From NCBI GenBank assembly GCA_963975425.1, contig CAXBGS010000024.1:1-23182 (forward strand): a stretch of DNA of 23,182 nt, in the 5' to 3' direction. This stretch comes from CAXBGS01 sp963975425 (GTDB lineage Bacteria > Planctomycetota > Planctomycetia > Pirellulales > Pirellulaceae). The position numbers and the translations under genes are program-made. The notes beneath the pieces are model-generated. The model was not told where the DNA came from, searched no databases, and was given only the letters and a program-made list of their open reading frames with translations. The number at the start of each line of letters is the position of its first letter. Positions within the stretch are counted from its first letter, which is position 1. Shown one piece after another: positions 8,716 to 17,513 of the stretch.

Positions 8716-10725
8716 TCACTCATTTGCATGTAGGTTCAATGTCGCGCGCGAAGCAGCTTGTCGTATCAAGAAATTCATTCCAGCGACCCGGCTGACGTTA
8801 AGCAAAGAGATTCCGTCTCGATGGCTACGTGGCAGGTTGTACAGATCTAAATCGTTAAGTGGCTCGTCAAACAGACTGGCATAAAGTGCCCACGAAGCGG
8901 CATGATCGGATCCGCGAAGACTGATCGCCGAATCGTCAACGTCGGGTGATTGCCGGACCGCAGCAACCGCGCGGCGGACATCCCAGATTCGCATCCCGTC
9001 CAGCGTCTGTCCCAAAAGCATGAAGCGTCGCCGGATATGTCGACGCTTCTTCACATCGCGAGTCCACTCCGTCAGGCCGATGCCGCGAGGTGCAAACAAG
9101 ATGAGAGACTGGTGTGGGCTCTGTTTCACACGATCGGCAAGCAACTGGAAAGCCTCACTCGACGGCTCGGTGTTGACAATCGAGTCCGTCAGGATTGACG
9201 CGATTCCACCGGCGATTCGGTCCCATTTTTCCTGGTTCAAGACTTCGAGTGTGCACCCCTGTGAAACGCTCGTTTCTGGATCTGCTTGGAGTACGAAAAG
9301 AGGTAATCGGTACGGATGCTGACTGGTAAATTGATAGATTGCACAATGGACACCGTCTTTTGCCGATTGTGCGATCTGCTTGACATCGATCGGCAAGGCT
9401 TGGTCGTCATCCGGCCATCCGGCGAATGACAATTGACGGAGCGTCGCTTGCCAATCATCGCCTTGGCTTTGAATCGGCGGTACGAACCATTCGTCCACCG
9501 AAGTCACACGTTCGTCCGCTGGCAGATGATCGAATACAACCAGGTCTTGCAATTCAATGCATTTTTCGGCAGGCGTACGAATCAATGCGTCATCATGCTT
9601 AAGAAAGCGGTTGAACCAGCGAAATGCGTGAACGCGAAGCTCTTGCGTGTCCTTGTGCGGGCCTTCGGTGATCTGCAAACCGAGGTGGTCTGATTTTCCG
9701 TAAAGTTTGTAGACGTCGCGCACCTGTCGATGAATCTCGACCACACCATCGAGTGGAAATATTCTGTCTTTGTCGCTGTTGGAGATTAGCAACGGTCGCG
9801 GTGCAACCAGCGCCGCGACGCGGCTGTAATCCCATCGGTATCGATTGACCATGTACATGCAATCGCAATGGCCCTCGACACATCCGTCGACCACGTGATT
9901 CTTTAATGTCGTGATACCCGCGACGGGAACCGCGACTTTGATCCGCTGATCGAGCGCAGCGATCCGCCACGAATACGCACCGCCGCCGGAACGTCCGGTC
10001 ACGCCAAATCGATCGGCATCGACTTCTTCGCGAGACTGCAAATAGTCGAGTGCTCGGATGCCCGTCCATGCCTCGACGCCTGCCGGCGTGTATCCGCGAT
10101 TGTTCCACCACCACTTGCCGTGTCGGTATGTGCCGTGATGTTGACCGGCGAATTCACCAAGTTGGATTGTGTCAACAATTAAACATGCGTAACCGTTTCG
10201 AGCAAACCAAACGCCATGGTGGTGATACGCAGCTTTGTTTCCTGGTCGAACACCATCTTTCGCCGTATTGGCGTGGCCACACACGTATAGGATCGTTGGC
10301 AGCGGCTGATCGACTCGAGGTGGCAGATAGAAATTCGCAGCAACGTAGAGGCCGGGTGAAGGCTGGAAGTGCAACCGCTGAACACGAAAGCCGTCACGCA
10401 TTTCCGTGCTCAAGATCACCGGCTGAAGAGGCGTTCGTTCTGGCATCGGATCAAGGCCGAGCATTTCAGCCAGATGTTGGCGATCGATGCTCTGTTGCTG
10501 CTTTAACTGTGCAAGAGTCATGTTCGGTCGCACGACGTCTTGGGAAACCGCATCGGTTTCTAATCGAAAGTATTCGGCCACCAAGCTGTCGCCTGTTTCG
10601 CTGTTGTGTTCGGCGGCAGGCTGCGCCCACACGCTGACTTGGCACATTGGGAACCAAGCGATGGCGGCACAGAAGGACAACTGTTTCGAAAGTGACTTTA
10701 GACGCTGACTGAAAGGAAATTCCAC
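8716..10725 (-). CDS. Secreted alpha/beta hydrolase (acetyl-xylan-esterase-like)
   Basis: A 669-residue exported protein. Residues 1-35 form a signal peptide (basic start, hydrophobic LSFCAAIAWFP, cleavage plausible after VWA-Q). The hydrolase core at about 100-375 contains the LYVCGHANTAKDG strand-loop, a nucleophile elbow GRSGGG (Ser246), an acid-bearing SNSDKDRIFP (about 316-324), and a late EGPHKD (His357), which together complete a Ser-Asp-His triad. The layout resembles the acetyl-xylan esterase/dienelactone-hydrolase group common in planctomycetes. A further 290-residue C-terminal region has no domain I recognise. The start is GTG, with no upstream ATG in frame and a weak ribosome-binding site. 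The substrate is unknown; polysaccharide ester groups are a reasonable guess. Confidence 0.85.
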   Translation of the reverse strand: MEFPFSQRLKSLSKQLSFCAAIAWFPMCQVSVWAQPAAEHNSETGDSLVAEYFRLETDAVSQDVVRPNMTLAQLKQQQSIDRQHLAEMLGLDPMPERTPLQPVILSTEMRDGFRVQRLHFQPSPGLYVAANFYLPPRVDQPLPTILYVCGHANTAKDGVRPGNKAAYHHHGVWFARNGYACLIVDTIQLGEFAGQHHGTYRHGKWWWNNRGYTPAGVEAWTGIRALDYLQSREEVDADRFGVTGRSGGGAYSWRIAALDQRIKVAVPVAGITTLKNHVVDGCVEGHCDCMYMVNRYRWDYSRVAALVAPRPLLISNSDKDRIFPLDGVVEIHRQVRDVYKLYGKSDHLGLQITEGPHKDTQELRVHAFRWFNRFLKHDDALIRTPAEKCIELQDLVVFDHLPADERVTSVDEWFVPPIQSQGDDWQATLRQLSFAGWPDDDQALPIDVKQIAQSAKDGVHCAIYQFTSQHPYRLPLFVLQADPETSVSQGCTLEVLNQEKWDRIAGGIASILTDSIVNTEPSSEAFQLLADRVKQSPHQSLILFAPRGIGLTEWTRDVKKRRHIRRRFMLLGQTLDGMRIWDVRRAVAAVRQSPDVDDSAISLRGSDHAASWALYASLFDEPLNDLDLYNLPRSHRDGISLLNVSRVAGMNFLIRQAASRATLNLHANE

Positions 10726-11089
10726 GGCGCACGCTCGATTGTTGAAGGTGGAATCGCGATTGTATCATCCACTGGTACCGACCGTCGGAACATGATTGTC
10801 GATCGCCTGCACTGAGTTGCCGTTTGCCGAAGTGTTGGTCGGAACAGGCGAGGGTGCTCCCTGAACAAATATTTGCGGCACGATGCCTGTTGCGATGAGG
10901 CTACGAGCGACTGGAACTCTATTGTTGCCGAGCGTCCGGGTAAAGTTTGCCCAAGTAATGTCTGAATTTTGCTCTTAAGGGACGATAAGATGGCATCACT
11001 GATGCAAGTCATCCGTTGTGGTTCGATAGACCACGGTTAGAATGGGCCTTCCCACCTACAACTTCCCACCGCAAATCAGATCTAGCGAT
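10726..11089. other. Divergent promoter region, hydrolase versus alkaline phosphatase
   Basis: About 360 bp lie between two genes pointing away from each other, so promoters for both are expected. I find no domain-bearing frame. Close to the rightward gene, GTGGT at 11018-11022 can pair with ACCAC at 11030-11034, a small hairpin of uncertain meaning. I looked for Pho-box-like direct repeats (expected if the phosphatase responds to phosphate starvation) and saw none I would defend. Confidence 0.4.
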
Positions 11090-12736
11090 ATGAATCCATT
11101 TTCTCGTTGCGAATGTTCGTTACGAACCGTCGCCTGTGCCGCCCTGTTGATGGCCGCGTCGGCCTGCCCCGCACAATCCCTTGACCCGATCGCGAAGCTG
11201 CAAGCGGACGCAGTCGCGGCGAGGAAAGCCGATTGGGGGTATTGGGGACCGAGCCCCGAGAAGTACTCAAGTTGGAAATCGCACAGCAACCGTTTGATTC
11301 CCGTTTACACCTTTGGCCTTGATCTCAAGTCGGTCAGCGGTGAGAACAGCCTGTATCGTGATGCGAAAGCCATTGAGAAACTGTATGGCTATCTTCCAGA
11401 CAACACGTTGAATCCCCAAGCCGAGTACTTCGACCAGACAGACATCTATCGACTTCAGATGCAAGCCGTCGAATCGGGGAAAAAGCGTGTCATCCTATTT
11501 GTCTTTGACGGCATGGATTGGGACACGACCAGAAATGCCGCGATCGTAAAGGCGGGCAAGAACGCTTATGACAAAGGGCGTGGCCAAGGATTACACTTCC
11601 AAGATTACCGTGGCGCGATGACCGACTTTGGCTACTGTGTCACCAGTCCGCATAACGAGGGCACATCGGTCAACGTCGACAAACAGACGATAACGAACCC
11701 TGACGGAAAAGTTCGCGGCGGATACGATCCTCATCTTGGTGGTAACGCGCCTTGGCAACAAAGCAGCGATCCAGATTACCTCACCGGCAAAAGCACACAG
11801 ACTCGGCACGCTTACACCGATTCGGCGTCGTCGGCGACTTCGTTGACCAGCGGCATCAAGACTTACAACGCGGCGATCAATGTGGATTCGATGGGGCGTG
11901 AGGCAATGCCGATCGCCCGGACGTTACAAGAACAAGGTTTCGCGGTCGGCGTTGCCACAAGTGTTCCGATCAGTCACGCGACGCCGGGATGCGCATACGC
12001 AAGCAACGTTCACCGCAACGACTACCAGGATTTGACGCGGGACCTAATTGGACGACCCTCGGTTTATCATCCCGGCGGTTTGCCTGGGGTCGATGTCCTG
12101 ATCGGTGGCGGATGGGGAATCGACAAAGACAAAGACCCGGCCCAAGGCAAAAATTTTGTTTCGGGCAATCGATACATTACAGCCGATGACCTGGCCGCCA
12201 TCGATGCGGAAAACGGTGGTGATTACGTGGTTGCACAGCGAACGAGTGGTCTTGCGGGGCCAGACGTCCTAGCCGCTGGCGTCCAAGCGGCGAACGCGAA
12301 CCATCAACGATTGTTTGGGTTTTTTGGCGTCGAACGCGGACATTTGCCATTCCGCACCGCCGATGGAAACTACGATCCCGTCGTCAGTTTCGGTAACCCA
12401 AAGCCTGCCAAAGCGGAGGTTTACAGCGAAGCCGATCTGCATGAGAACGTGAAGCTTCGTGAAATGGCCCTTGCGGCGATCGATGTGCTTGATTCGCGCA
12501 GCGATCGTTGGTGGTTGATGGTCGAATCTGGCGACGTCGACTGGGCGAACCACTCCAATAACATCGACAACTCGATCGGCGCGGTGCTCAGTGGCGACGA
12601 TGCCTTTGCCGCCGTCGTCCAGTGGATCGAGAAAAACGGGGGATGGGATGAATCCGCATTGATCGTTACGTCCGATCACGGTCACTACTTCAATCTCGTT
12701 CGCCCCGAAGCACTCATCGCGAACTCCAACGAATAG
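11090..12736 (+). CDS. Secreted alkaline phosphatase (PhoA-type)
   Basis: A 548-residue exported phosphomonoesterase. The ATG at 11090 is preferred over an in-frame one at 11042 because it begins the signal peptide (hydrophobic ACAALLMAASACPA, cleavage plausible at AQS). PF00245 elements: FVFDGMDWD (metal Asp140), YTDSASSATSLTSG with the phosphorylated Ser245, ISHATPG (about 294-300), MVESGDVDWANH (Glu479, Asp484, His488), and SDHGHY (Asp529-His530). The protein ends about 18 residues later, so the extra zinc-ligand His of E. coli PhoA (His412) has no visible counterpart. The GDPD gene begins 15 bp downstream, so the two are probably co-transcribed. It would release Pi from phosphate monoesters, including glycerol-3-phosphate, outside the cytoplasmic membrane. 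Confidence 0.9.
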   Translation: MNPFSRCECSLRTVACAALLMAASACPAQSLDPIAKLQADAVAARKADWGYWGPSPEKYSSWKSHSNRLIPVYTFGLDLKSVSGENSLYRDAKAIEKLYGYLPDNTLNPQAEYFDQTDIYRLQMQAVESGKKRVILFVFDGMDWDTTRNAAIVKAGKNAYDKGRGQGLHFQDYRGAMTDFGYCVTSPHNEGTSVNVDKQTITNPDGKVRGGYDPHLGGNAPWQQSSDPDYLTGKSTQTRHAYTDSASSATSLTSGIKTYNAAINVDSMGREAMPIARTLQEQGFAVGVATSVPISHATPGCAYASNVHRNDYQDLTRDLIGRPSVYHPGGLPGVDVLIGGGWGIDKDKDPAQGKNFVSGNRYITADDLAAIDAENGGDYVVAQRTSGLAGPDVLAAGVQAANANHQRLFGFFGVERGHLPFRTADGNYDPVVSFGNPKPAKAEVYSEADLHENVKLREMALAAIDVLDSRSDRWWLMVESGDVDWANHSNNIDNSIGAVLSGDDAFAAVVQWIEKNGGWDESALIVTSDHGHYFNLVRPEALIANSNE

Positions 12737-12751
12737 GCGAATCGCAGAATC

Positions 12752-13720
12752 ATGTTCCGTGTGGAATTACCGACTGTAACTCTATTCATGTTGATGGTCG
12801 TGGTCGCTGCTCTGCCGTGCCAAGGACAGACAGAGTTTCACCGGATTGATGCGCAGAGTCCGCATGACCTGCGCAGTCTCTTTGAATTTGACGGTGAGCG
12901 AATGCCACTGCTGAGTGCACATCGAGGCGGCTCTGTACCGAGTTATCCTGAGAACTGCATTGAAACATTCGAGCATTCTTTGCGACATGCCTTTTGCCTC
13001 TTAGAGATCGATCTGCGATACACCAAAGACGGCCAGATCGTGTTACACCACGACGCGACGCTCGACCGCACGACCACGGGGACGGGGCCGATTGCCGATC
13101 GAACGCTAAAGGAACTGAAACAGCTCTACTTAAAGGACAACAGCGGAACGGTCACGGAGTATCGCATCCCGACACTTGACGAAGCGCTGCAGTGGGCGCG
13201 TGGCAAGACGATCGTGATCTTGGACAAGAAAGTTGTGCCGGTCGAGATTTGTGTCCAGAAGATCCAAGAGCAACGCGCGCAGGCATATGCAATGGTCATG
13301 GCCTATGGAGTTGACGATATCCGAGCCTGCCATCACTTGGACCCGGACATCATGATGGAGGTAATGATTGGGAATCATCAACGATATCGCGAGTTCGAGG
13401 AATCCGGTGTGATGTGGAATCGGATCGTGGCCTTCATCGGGCACACACCGCCGGACGATCATACGCTTGTGGAAAAGATTCACGCCAAAGGGGTTTGCTG
13501 CATGGCGGGCACGTCCCGAAATCTGGATCGTCGGGCGATCCATGTCCAGGCCAAAGACCGTGACGCTCTGGCGAGTGAATACCTCGAACGATTGAACTTC
13601 GGCGTTGACCTGATCGAAACGGATCTACCCATCCAGGTCAGTTCGCTGCTGTATCAGCCAATACAGATCCCTGCAAACAAAACTCGCTTTTTCTTTCCAC
13701 CGAAGATCACGTCTAAATAG
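12752..13720 (+). CDS. Secreted glycerophosphodiester phosphodiesterase
   Basis: A 322-residue exported enzyme that would cleave glycerophosphodiesters (deacylated phospholipids) to sn-glycerol-3-phosphate and an alcohol. Residues 1-25 are a signal peptide (LFMLMVVVAALPCQG). GDPD-family motifs: LLSAHRGG (53-60), ENCIETFEHSL (68-77), and EIDLRYTKDGQIVLHHD followed by TLDRTTTG (85-110), which supply the metal-binding Glu/Asp and catalytic His pair. The C-terminal GVDLIETDLP is also typical. It lies 15 bp behind the alkaline phosphatase on the same strand. Together they would strip phosphate and glycerol from phospholipid head groups, and the adjacent glp operon could use the products. Confidence 0.92.
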   Translation: MFRVELPTVTLFMLMVVVAALPCQGQTEFHRIDAQSPHDLRSLFEFDGERMPLLSAHRGGSVPSYPENCIETFEHSLRHAFCLLEIDLRYTKDGQIVLHHDATLDRTTTGTGPIADRTLKELKQLYLKDNSGTVTEYRIPTLDEALQWARGKTIVILDKKVVPVEICVQKIQEQRAQAYAMVMAYGVDDIRACHHLDPDIMMEVMIGNHQRYREFEESGVMWNRIVAFIGHTPPDDHTLVEKIHAKGVCCMAGTSRNLDRRAIHVQAKDRDALASEYLERLNFGVDLIETDLPIQVSSLLYQPIQIPANKTRFFFPPKITSK

Positions 13721-13893
13721 TGTCCCGGTGCAGGCGAGTGCGAGAGATTTTTCGCGAAGTAGGTGGGCGTCATCAAGCAGCGTCTTGCTGTTACCCAGCC
13801 GCGACGCGTTCGCACCAAGCAGCGAATTGTTGTTTCGAATCCTGAGTCAGTACAATGACGCGAAATTATTGCGTTGTCTAAGCAAAGAATGAA

Positions 13894-14676
13894 ATGAAAT
13901 ACGTCTTCGCCACACTCGTCCTAGCCCTGCTGTTGTCCAGTATCGTCTCGGCCGAGCCGATTCGGTTGCGGGTGATCAGCTATAACATTCATCATGGCGA
14001 AGGAGTCGACGGCAAGCTTGACTTGGAACGGATTGCAAACGTGATTCTTTCGGTTCAGCCGGACCTGGTGGCTCTGCAGGAAGTTGATCAGAACGCGAAA
14101 CGCTCTGGCGTGGTTGATCAGCCGGCAGAACTAGGTCGCTTGACACGAATGAACGTCGCCTTCGGAGCAAACATCGAACTGCAGGGCGGCCACTACGGCA
14201 ACGCGGTTCTATCACGGTTTGCGATCGCAAAGCATCGGAATCACCGACTTCCCAACCTGGGCGGTGGTGAACAACGCGGTGTGTTGGCGGCAGAGCTCTC
14301 GGTCCCACGACTCGATGAAACTTTAACGATGTTGGCCACGCATTTTGACCATCGACGCGGTGATCAAGAACGGCTCCAATCCGCAATGGCCGTCAATGAG
14401 TTGGTGACCGAGGAATCGCGTCCGGCACTCTTGCTGGGAGATCTGAACGACGTCATGGGCAGCGAAGCGTTGCAGCGGCTGAACAAAGTATGGACAAGCA
14501 CCAACGCTGTCGTGATTCCGACAATTCCCGTCGCTAAGCCGACCCGACAAATCGACTTTGTTCTATTCCGCCCAGCGAAACGTTGGCGGGTGATTGAAAC
14601 GCATGTGCTGGACGAAGCTGTTGCCTCGGATCATCGAGCCATCTTCAGCGTGCTCGAACTGACATTGCCTCATTAG
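13894..14676 (+). CDS. Secreted endonuclease/exonuclease/phosphatase-family enzyme
   Basis: A 260-residue protein with a clear signal peptide (1-20, FATLVLALLLSSIVSA). The EEP fold is complete: VISYNIHHGEG (Asn31), VALQEVD (Glu63), GNAVLSR (102-108), THFDHR (149-154), LLGDLND (180-186), QIDFVLF (Asp221) and ASDHRAI (244-250), supplying the metal- and phosphate-binding residues. Members include DNases, inositol phosphatases and sphingomyelinase-type phospholipases; the small size and export suggest a nuclease or phosphodiesterase acting outside the cytoplasm. It follows the GDPD gene after 173 bp on the same strand, so it may have its own promoter but fits the phosphate-scavenging theme. Confidence 0.9.
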   Translation: MKYVFATLVLALLLSSIVSAEPIRLRVISYNIHHGEGVDGKLDLERIANVILSVQPDLVALQEVDQNAKRSGVVDQPAELGRLTRMNVAFGANIELQGGHYGNAVLSRFAIAKHRNHRLPNLGGGEQRGVLAAELSVPRLDETLTMLATHFDHRRGDQERLQSAMAVNELVTEESRPALLLGDLNDVMGSEALQRLNKVWTSTNAVVIPTIPVAKPTRQIDFVLFRPAKRWRVIETHVLDEAVASDHRAIFSVLELTLPH

Positions 14677-15157
14677 ATAACCCATCCGAGCGCCTTGAAG
14701 AACGGTCGTCGGCGGTGAAGTGATTCAGGCCGTTTGCGTTCCTTTCCGCTTGCAATTCGTAGGACGGGCTCGGTTGGGTGGCACATGAGCGAACAGAGCT
14801 TTTCGAGCGCGGGCGAATTACGATAGGAAGTTTCAATGGAATGCATTCACGCGATCGGCGGAGTAAAGAATCCGCTCGAGAAATCAGATAACGCTTCGAA
14901 ACATTTCAGAGACCGCGGCAACAAGCTCATTCACTCCGTCAATTTTGGATGAACATTGCCGTGGATCACTCCGGCGATCCCGGCGAGCAGTTCTTTCGAG
15001 CCGAAATGACCCTATCCCGGGCGACGTGTAAGATCGCCAATCAGCATGGCCTCGATCTCCGCCCGGCGGTTCGGGTAAAGTGGCACGAAGAACGTAGGGG
15101 CGGACGGATTGCGGAGACCACATTGGATCGAATCATGGACCCGACTTTAAGCTCGGG
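14677..15157. other. Intergenic stretch without a supportable gene
   Basis: About 480 bp after the EEP gene. Short frames on both strands (14949-15161 forward, 14884-15123 reverse, 14645-14836 reverse) overlap one another and contain no motif I recognise. I see no tRNA, no clear terminator and no copy of the repeat families found elsewhere in this window. It may be decayed coding sequence. Confidence 0.4.
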
Positions 15158-15340
15158 ATGATGGTGGTCGTTGACAAGGAATGGCTGATGGGGTCGCGGA
15201 ACGCGTGTGTGGATGATGTCGCTGGCACGGCCGAACGTTTAGTCTGGGATGGTAAGGTGTTGGCGTATCGCTGTGACGGTAAGCGATTGTTGCTGGCGGA
15301 TAACAAAGATTGGATCGGAAAGGGAGACACCGGTGCTTGA
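15158..15340 (+). CDS. Small hypothetical protein overlapping the Nudix gene
   Basis: A 60-residue frame starting at a double ATG (15158/15161). It has a hydrophobic start (MMVVVD), an acidic/basic middle (LVWDGKVLAYRCDGKRLLLADN) and no cysteine pair, membrane segment or domain I know. Its stop (15338-15340) overlaps the GTG start of the next gene by 8 bp, an arrangement typical of translationally coupled genes and the main reason to believe it. The ribosome-binding site is weak. Upstream the frame is closed by TAG at 15095. It could also be the last piece of a once longer gene. Confidence 0.4.
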   Translation: MMVVVDKEWLMGSRNACVDDVAGTAERLVWDGKVLAYRCDGKRLLLADNKDWIGKGDTGA

Positions 15341-15863
15341 TTGGATCAAGGTTGCAGGGAAGCTGGCGTATGATCGTCCGACGCGAGAGCGGTTGCTGGG
15401 CTATCGGCCGGTCGTGATTTGCTTGATTCAATCGCTCCAGCGGGATGCGTTCTTGTTCGTTCAACCGGCCGCCAGTCGAGATGCTTGGATGCCGCCGCAA
15501 GAAGGGATTGATCCCAATGGTTCCGTCGAGCAAGCAAGCATGCAGTGCTTGGACGTGGAACTGGGGATCCGTCGCAATCAAATGCACTTTCGCCGATCCG
15601 TTTGGCTGGGCCGAAAAGCGATTCCCGGACGACAAGGAAGTCGAGACGTTGAATTCTCAATCCGTCCGATGCAGGGAAAGTCGTACTACGGATCGCTCAG
15701 CAAAGTCGCCGAAGAAACGCCGGTGACCTGCAACCCTGCGGAAGTGTCGGCGTATCAATGGCTGACGGTCGATCAGATCCGCGAGCGATTGTCGGCGAAT
15801 TCCAATCGCAAGGTTGAGTTGCTGGAAATCCTGTTTGACAAATTGGTCCACATCGAACTGTGA
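15333..15863 (+). CDS. RppH-like Nudix-fold protein with degenerate Nudix box
   Basis: From a GTG at 15333 with a good ribosome-binding site (AGGGAGA, about 5 bp spacing) this gives 176 residues. The frame is open further upstream to 15249, but that part overlaps the small ORF out of frame and looks non-coding. Residues 52-79 (W-MPPQEGIDPNGSVEQAS..., ending VELGI) align without gaps to the RppH pattern W-x-x-PQGG-I-x-P-G-E...REL-x-EE-x-G. However, G, E, R, E and the first of the paired Glu are replaced by E, G, Q, C and V; only the last Glu and Gly remain. Nudix enzymes hydrolyse nucleoside diphosphate-linked compounds using those glutamates, so this protein is probably inactive or does something else. 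The C-terminal part (AYQWLTVDQIRERL) is also Nudix-like. It has no signal peptide. Confidence 0.75.
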   Translation: MLDWIKVAGKLAYDRPTRERLLGYRPVVICLIQSLQRDAFLFVQPAASRDAWMPPQEGIDPNGSVEQASMQCLDVELGIRRNQMHFRRSVWLGRKAIPGRQGSRDVEFSIRPMQGKSYYGSLSKVAEETPVTCNPAEVSAYQWLTVDQIRERLSANSNRKVELLEILFDKLVHIEL

Positions 15864-16049
15864 ACGGCGAAAGATGTCTCGATGAAGATCATGGATCCAG
15901 TCTCGTGGGATTCATGGATCCCCTTCAGTGTTTCAGTTCCGCGTAGTCACCACTCTGAACGGTACATTGCTGCACGAACACCGGCAGTCGCGATCCTGAT
16001 CGGAACAAGCCATCGTTGCGGGATTGAGCTTGGCCGATTGTGCGTGACG

Positions 16050-17465
16050 TTAGTCGACCTTGGCGGCGGCATGCAGTTTCGCAGCTTTCGGATTGATGGC
16101 TTTAAGAACGTTGGTCCATTGAGTGCGGTGTTGCTCTAGCGGATCAAGGAAGCCATTTTCGTTGCGAGGCGAATCGCCTCGTTCGGCTTCATCCCACTGT
16201 TCGATGTAGCCGCAGTGATGCCAGCCGATATAGTAGGGCGTCGCCATCATGCCCCGAAGCATGTCTTCGTATTTTGCCGCGACGTCCTCGATTGTTTTAG
16301 CGCCCGTTCGATATCCCTTCACGCCCCACTCTTGTTGGTTGGGACCCGCGAGACCAAAGCAGCCGTCTCCATTGAAGATTGGTTTCCCGGTTGCGCTGTA
16401 GATCGAGTCACAGAGCTCTCTGTCTTTCTCCCACGGCCCGTACGCTTGCACGCAGACGACGTCAACGTGCTTCTTCACCGCTGGCAAAATGAAATCGTAA
16501 TGCCACATCACCATATTCTTGTCGCCCAGAATCAAGTGGTTCGGGTCGAATTTGCGAATAAGTCGTGCGTGCAGTCCGTACCACTGCTCCGCAATGATCG
16601 GCATGAATGTCAGCATGTCCTTCTTTGCGGCCGCGACATCAGTCGGGTCGGACCAATTCATTTGTCTCGCCATTTCTTTCCACGAGATCCCGTACGTCGG
16701 GCTAACAGGCATGTTCCACACTTTCGCGGCCGCTTCTGCGTTTGGGTAACGCTGCTTGAGATGCTGCAGCCATCGCAACTTTCCCGGTGATGATTCGCCC
16801 AGTGGCAGGATTGCGTTGATCCACGGATAGATCATCGTCGTATTGTTCTGCTGCATCTGGTCGGCGCGGCCCATCACCCAGCTGGGAACGTCGGTGTAGA
16901 GGTACCCGATCAAGTTGCGTTGATCTTTATGCAGGTCAGTAAGCTGACGAACTCGATCGGCAACATGATTCTCGAAGTCCACGGAAAAGACATCCGGCCG
17001 CGGACCGCGTCCGTGCCGTTCTTGCCAGCCAGCCAGAGGTGCCGTGTCGAGTGACGCGATGTAGTAGATTTGTTCTTGGTACAGGGCCGGGTCAATGGCC
17101 GGATGCGTGTGTTTACCAAAAGAGTTGAACCCAAGTTCCCGTGTGGTTTTGACTTGCGCGTCGATCCATTTCTTGGCTGCATCACCGGTCGTGTTAAAGT
17201 GGCCATCCGGGCCAACCATATCTCGGCCGTACTTTTTTAACGTCGCGGCTTTGTTGTACGGAGCCAGCCAGAGATGCGGCTCGATGTGGTTCACACCGAT
17301 GCTGACAAACTTTTCGCCGTCCGCGTTGATGAACCACCAAACGCCGTCGACCTGTTTGACATGAATGTAGCCCGTCGCATCGTCGGCACGGGATACGCCG
17401 CACGTCATGAATGTCGCCGCGGCAATCAATAGGATGGTTCGAATAGTAGGCATTGGATGCTTCAT
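16050..17465 (-). CDS. Secreted agarase-like glycoside hydrolase, copy 1
   Basis: A 471-residue exported protein (signal peptide about 1-27, TIRTILLIAAATFMTCGVSRA). The opening GYIHVKQVDGVWWFINADG...VSIGVNH (32-60) is the pattern that begins agarase/GH42-like TIM-barrel glycosidases of planctomycetes and Bacteroidetes. Later segments are IGYLYTDVPSWV (186-197), DPNHLILGDKN (307-317) and KPIFNGDGCFG (361-371), near where the catalytic acids would sit on barrel strands. The frame stays open to 17642, but the extra 59 codons are translated repeat DNA, so I start at the ATG at 17465 (a second, 17453, is possible). It is a paralogue of the gene at 18137-19588. The substrate is unknown; an algal galactan is a guess. 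Confidence 0.75.
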   Translation of the reverse strand: MKHPMPTIRTILLIAAATFMTCGVSRADDATGYIHVKQVDGVWWFINADGEKFVSIGVNHIEPHLWLAPYNKAATLKKYGRDMVGPDGHFNTTGDAAKKWIDAQVKTTRELGFNSFGKHTHPAIDPALYQEQIYYIASLDTAPLAGWQERHGRGPRPDVFSVDFENHVADRVRQLTDLHKDQRNLIGYLYTDVPSWVMGRADQMQQNNTTMIYPWINAILPLGESSPGKLRWLQHLKQRYPNAEAAAKVWNMPVSPTYGISWKEMARQMNWSDPTDVAAAKKDMLTFMPIIAEQWYGLHARLIRKFDPNHLILGDKNMVMWHYDFILPAVKKHVDVVCVQAYGPWEKDRELCDSIYSATGKPIFNGDGCFGLAGPNQQEWGVKGYRTGAKTIEDVAAKYEDMLRGMMATPYYIGWHHCGYIEQWDEAERGDSPRNENGFLDPLEQHRTQWTNVLKAINPKAAKLHAAAKVD

Positions 17466-17513
17466 TTCTGTAGGGGTTAGAACTCGCGCGCAGCGTGCTA
17501 AATCATTGTTTTC

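Noticed and set aside
15249..15332. Upstream extension of the Nudix-like protein
   Set aside because: It reads a Trp/Cys-rich sequence out of frame with the small ORF; the GTG at 15333 has the better ribosome-binding site.
15889..15921. Direct repeat of TCATGGATCC between converging genes as a terminator or attachment site
   Set aside because: Only 10 bp, two copies, no stem with a T-run and no integrase or mobile gene nearby; probably chance.
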